Assembly (NCBI GenBank): GCA_026388915.1
Contig: JAPLIW010000538.1
Location: 1 to 12,745 of the forward strand
Direction of reading: 5' to 3'
Length of the DNA stretch: 12,745 nucleotides
DNA from: Deltaproteobacteria bacterium
GTDB taxonomy: Bacteria; Desulfobacterota; SM23-61
Below, piece after piece: positions 12,106-12,745 of the stretch. The notes beneath the pieces were generated by a model. It made no database searches. It worked only from the letters and a program-made list of their open reading frames with translations, and was not told where the DNA came from. The first letter of the stretch is position 1. Every line of letters begins with the position of its first letter. A program made the translations under genes and the position numbers.

Positions 12106-12557
12106 ATGAATGATTATCAGCTGGATATTGCTGAGATATTCCGGCGATTCCATATTTCTGAATTGGGCCTGAGCGAGGGAGAGGCCCGCATGCGTCTGGG
12201 CCAATACGGCCCGAACAGGCTTGCCGAAGAGGAAGCCATCAGCAGGCTCAAGATCTTCCCCATCAGTTCGCCAGGCCGCTCATCTATATCCTCTTGCTGG
12301 CGGCCCTCGTAACCATTCTTCTGCGGGAATACGTGGATGCGGGGGTAATCCTGTCCGTCCTGATCCTCAACGCGGGGATCGGCTATTTCCAGGAGTTCAA
12401 GGCCGAAGAGAGCGTCCGGGCTTTGAAGAAGATGATCGTCCCCCAGGCGCGGGTCTGGAGAGAAGGGAAAGAAAAGGAGATCAACAGCGAAGAATGGGTC
12501 CCGGGCGACATTGTGATTCTGGCGGTGGAGATCGACAAGTGGATCAGAAGAAGATGA
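12106..12557 (+). pseudogene. Decayed P-type cation-transport ATPase
   Basis: The beginning is good: SD GGAGG, then ATG 12106. The N-terminal cation-ATPase domain carries LGLSEGEARMRLGQYGPNRL (residues 21-40), as in Ca2+/H+-type P-type ATPases. After SRLKIF the frame is lost at a CCCC run (12258-12261). Moving one base restores HQFARPLIYILLLAALVTIL, the first membrane hairpin, then GIGYFQEFKAEESVRALKKM and WVPGDIVIL, the start of the actuator domain. The chain then jumps to AVEIDKWIRRR and stops. A full protein would have several hundred more residues, including the phosphorylated DKTG and the nucleotide domain, none of which is here. The last residues look like the C-terminal end of such ATPases, so a large internal deletion is likely. 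Non-functional. Confidence 0.85.
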
Positions 12558-12582
12558 AAGGGGGATTGATATAATTCGCCCG

Positions 12583-12616
12583 AATAAGAAAAGGCAGAGC
12601 CGCGTGATCTCTGCCT
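12583..12616 (-). terminator. Intrinsic terminator of the PEP-CTERM gene
   Basis: On the minus strand AGGCAGAG-ATCACGCGG-CTCTGCCT forms a perfect 8-base-pair stem (12592-12599 with 12609-12616), followed by TTTTCTTATTC. It lies 33 bases after the stop of the gene entering from the right edge. Confidence 0.75.
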
Positions 12617-12648
12617 ATTGGAAACCCATGAACTCGCCCGGATTCTTC

Positions 12649-12745
12649 CTACTTCAGACTCTTTCGTAATATCCGGAGCCCAATAACCCCGCAGCCCATC
12701 ATAAGCAATGTGGCGGTTTCTGGAATTGAGATTCGTGAATTTTCG
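12649..12745 (-). CDS. C-terminal end of a PEP-CTERM sorting-signal protein (5' part outside the window)
   Basis: Only the last 31 residues are in the window, ending at TAG (12649-12651). They read ISIPETATLLMMGCGVIGLR followed by ILRKSLK. This is the tripartite exosortase signal: a short PEP-type motif (here PET), a hydrophobic helix with the typical G-G-x-x-G spacing, and a basic cluster at the end. Proteins of this type are exported and processed by an exosortase in exopolysaccharide-producing Gram-negative bacteria. The function of the body cannot be seen. A good terminator follows the stop. Confidence 0.8.
   Translation of the reverse strand, partial: ENSRISIPETATLLMMGCGVIGLRILRKSLK

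Overview
The window looks like chromosome from a GC-rich anaerobic Gram-negative bacterium, most likely of the deltaproteobacterial (Desulfobacterota) kind. That is an inference from the gene mix: a ferredoxin-dependent 2-oxoacid oxidoreductase, a [4Fe-4S]/FAD 4-hydroxybutyryl-CoA dehydratase-like enzyme, periplasmic tripartite tricarboxylate uptake, two probable selenoproteins, and a PEP-CTERM tail.

Positions 1-4602 (minus strand) hold a catabolic block. A GntR/FCD regulator is followed by a four-subunit 2-oxoacid:ferredoxin oxidoreductase (order delta, alpha, beta, gamma). The regulator and delta gene are 12 bases apart, and each subunit gene overlaps the next by 4 bases, so this reads as one operon. 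After a 288-base spacer carrying a cluster of short CAGATGAACACAGAT-type repeats comes the N-terminal 264 residues of a 4-hydroxybutyryl-CoA dehydratase/HpaB-family protein. Positions 4867-7818 (plus strand) hold a complete tctC-tctB-tctA carboxylate uptake operon. It diverges from the regulator, and each direction has a near-consensus sigma-70 promoter. The natural reading is an inducible system that imports a carboxylate and converts it to CoA thioesters with reduction of ferredoxin. The substrate cannot be read from the sequence.

Positions 7819-10368 (plus strand) are a set of small genes. They are an RRM-type RNA-binding protein behind a long leader, a SEC-C zinc-motif miniprotein ending in a clear intrinsic terminator, a lipoprotein with an Ig-like beta-rich body, and a secreted transglutaminase-like protein whose catalytic Cys appears to be replaced by Ser.

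Positions 10508-12058 hold the most interesting part: two divergent genes, each interrupted by one in-frame TGA exactly where the family has a redox Cys. The first is a periplasmic DsbC-like protein (TGA in the CPYC motif, giving UPYC), which also has an N-terminal CXXCH heme-type motif. The second is an exported rhodanese (TGA in CSCPNE, giving CSUPNE). Downstream of each TGA lies a hairpin with geometry typical of a bacterial SECIS: apical loop 21-22 bases after the TGA and a G in the second loop position. A conventional gene caller would split or truncate both genes. Together they suggest an exported selenium-dependent thiol/sulfane redox module.

Positions 12106-12745 contain a decayed P-type ATPase gene with one frameshift and an apparent large internal deletion joining its N- and C-terminal ends. 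The C-terminal end of a PEP-CTERM protein follows on the minus strand, with its terminator.
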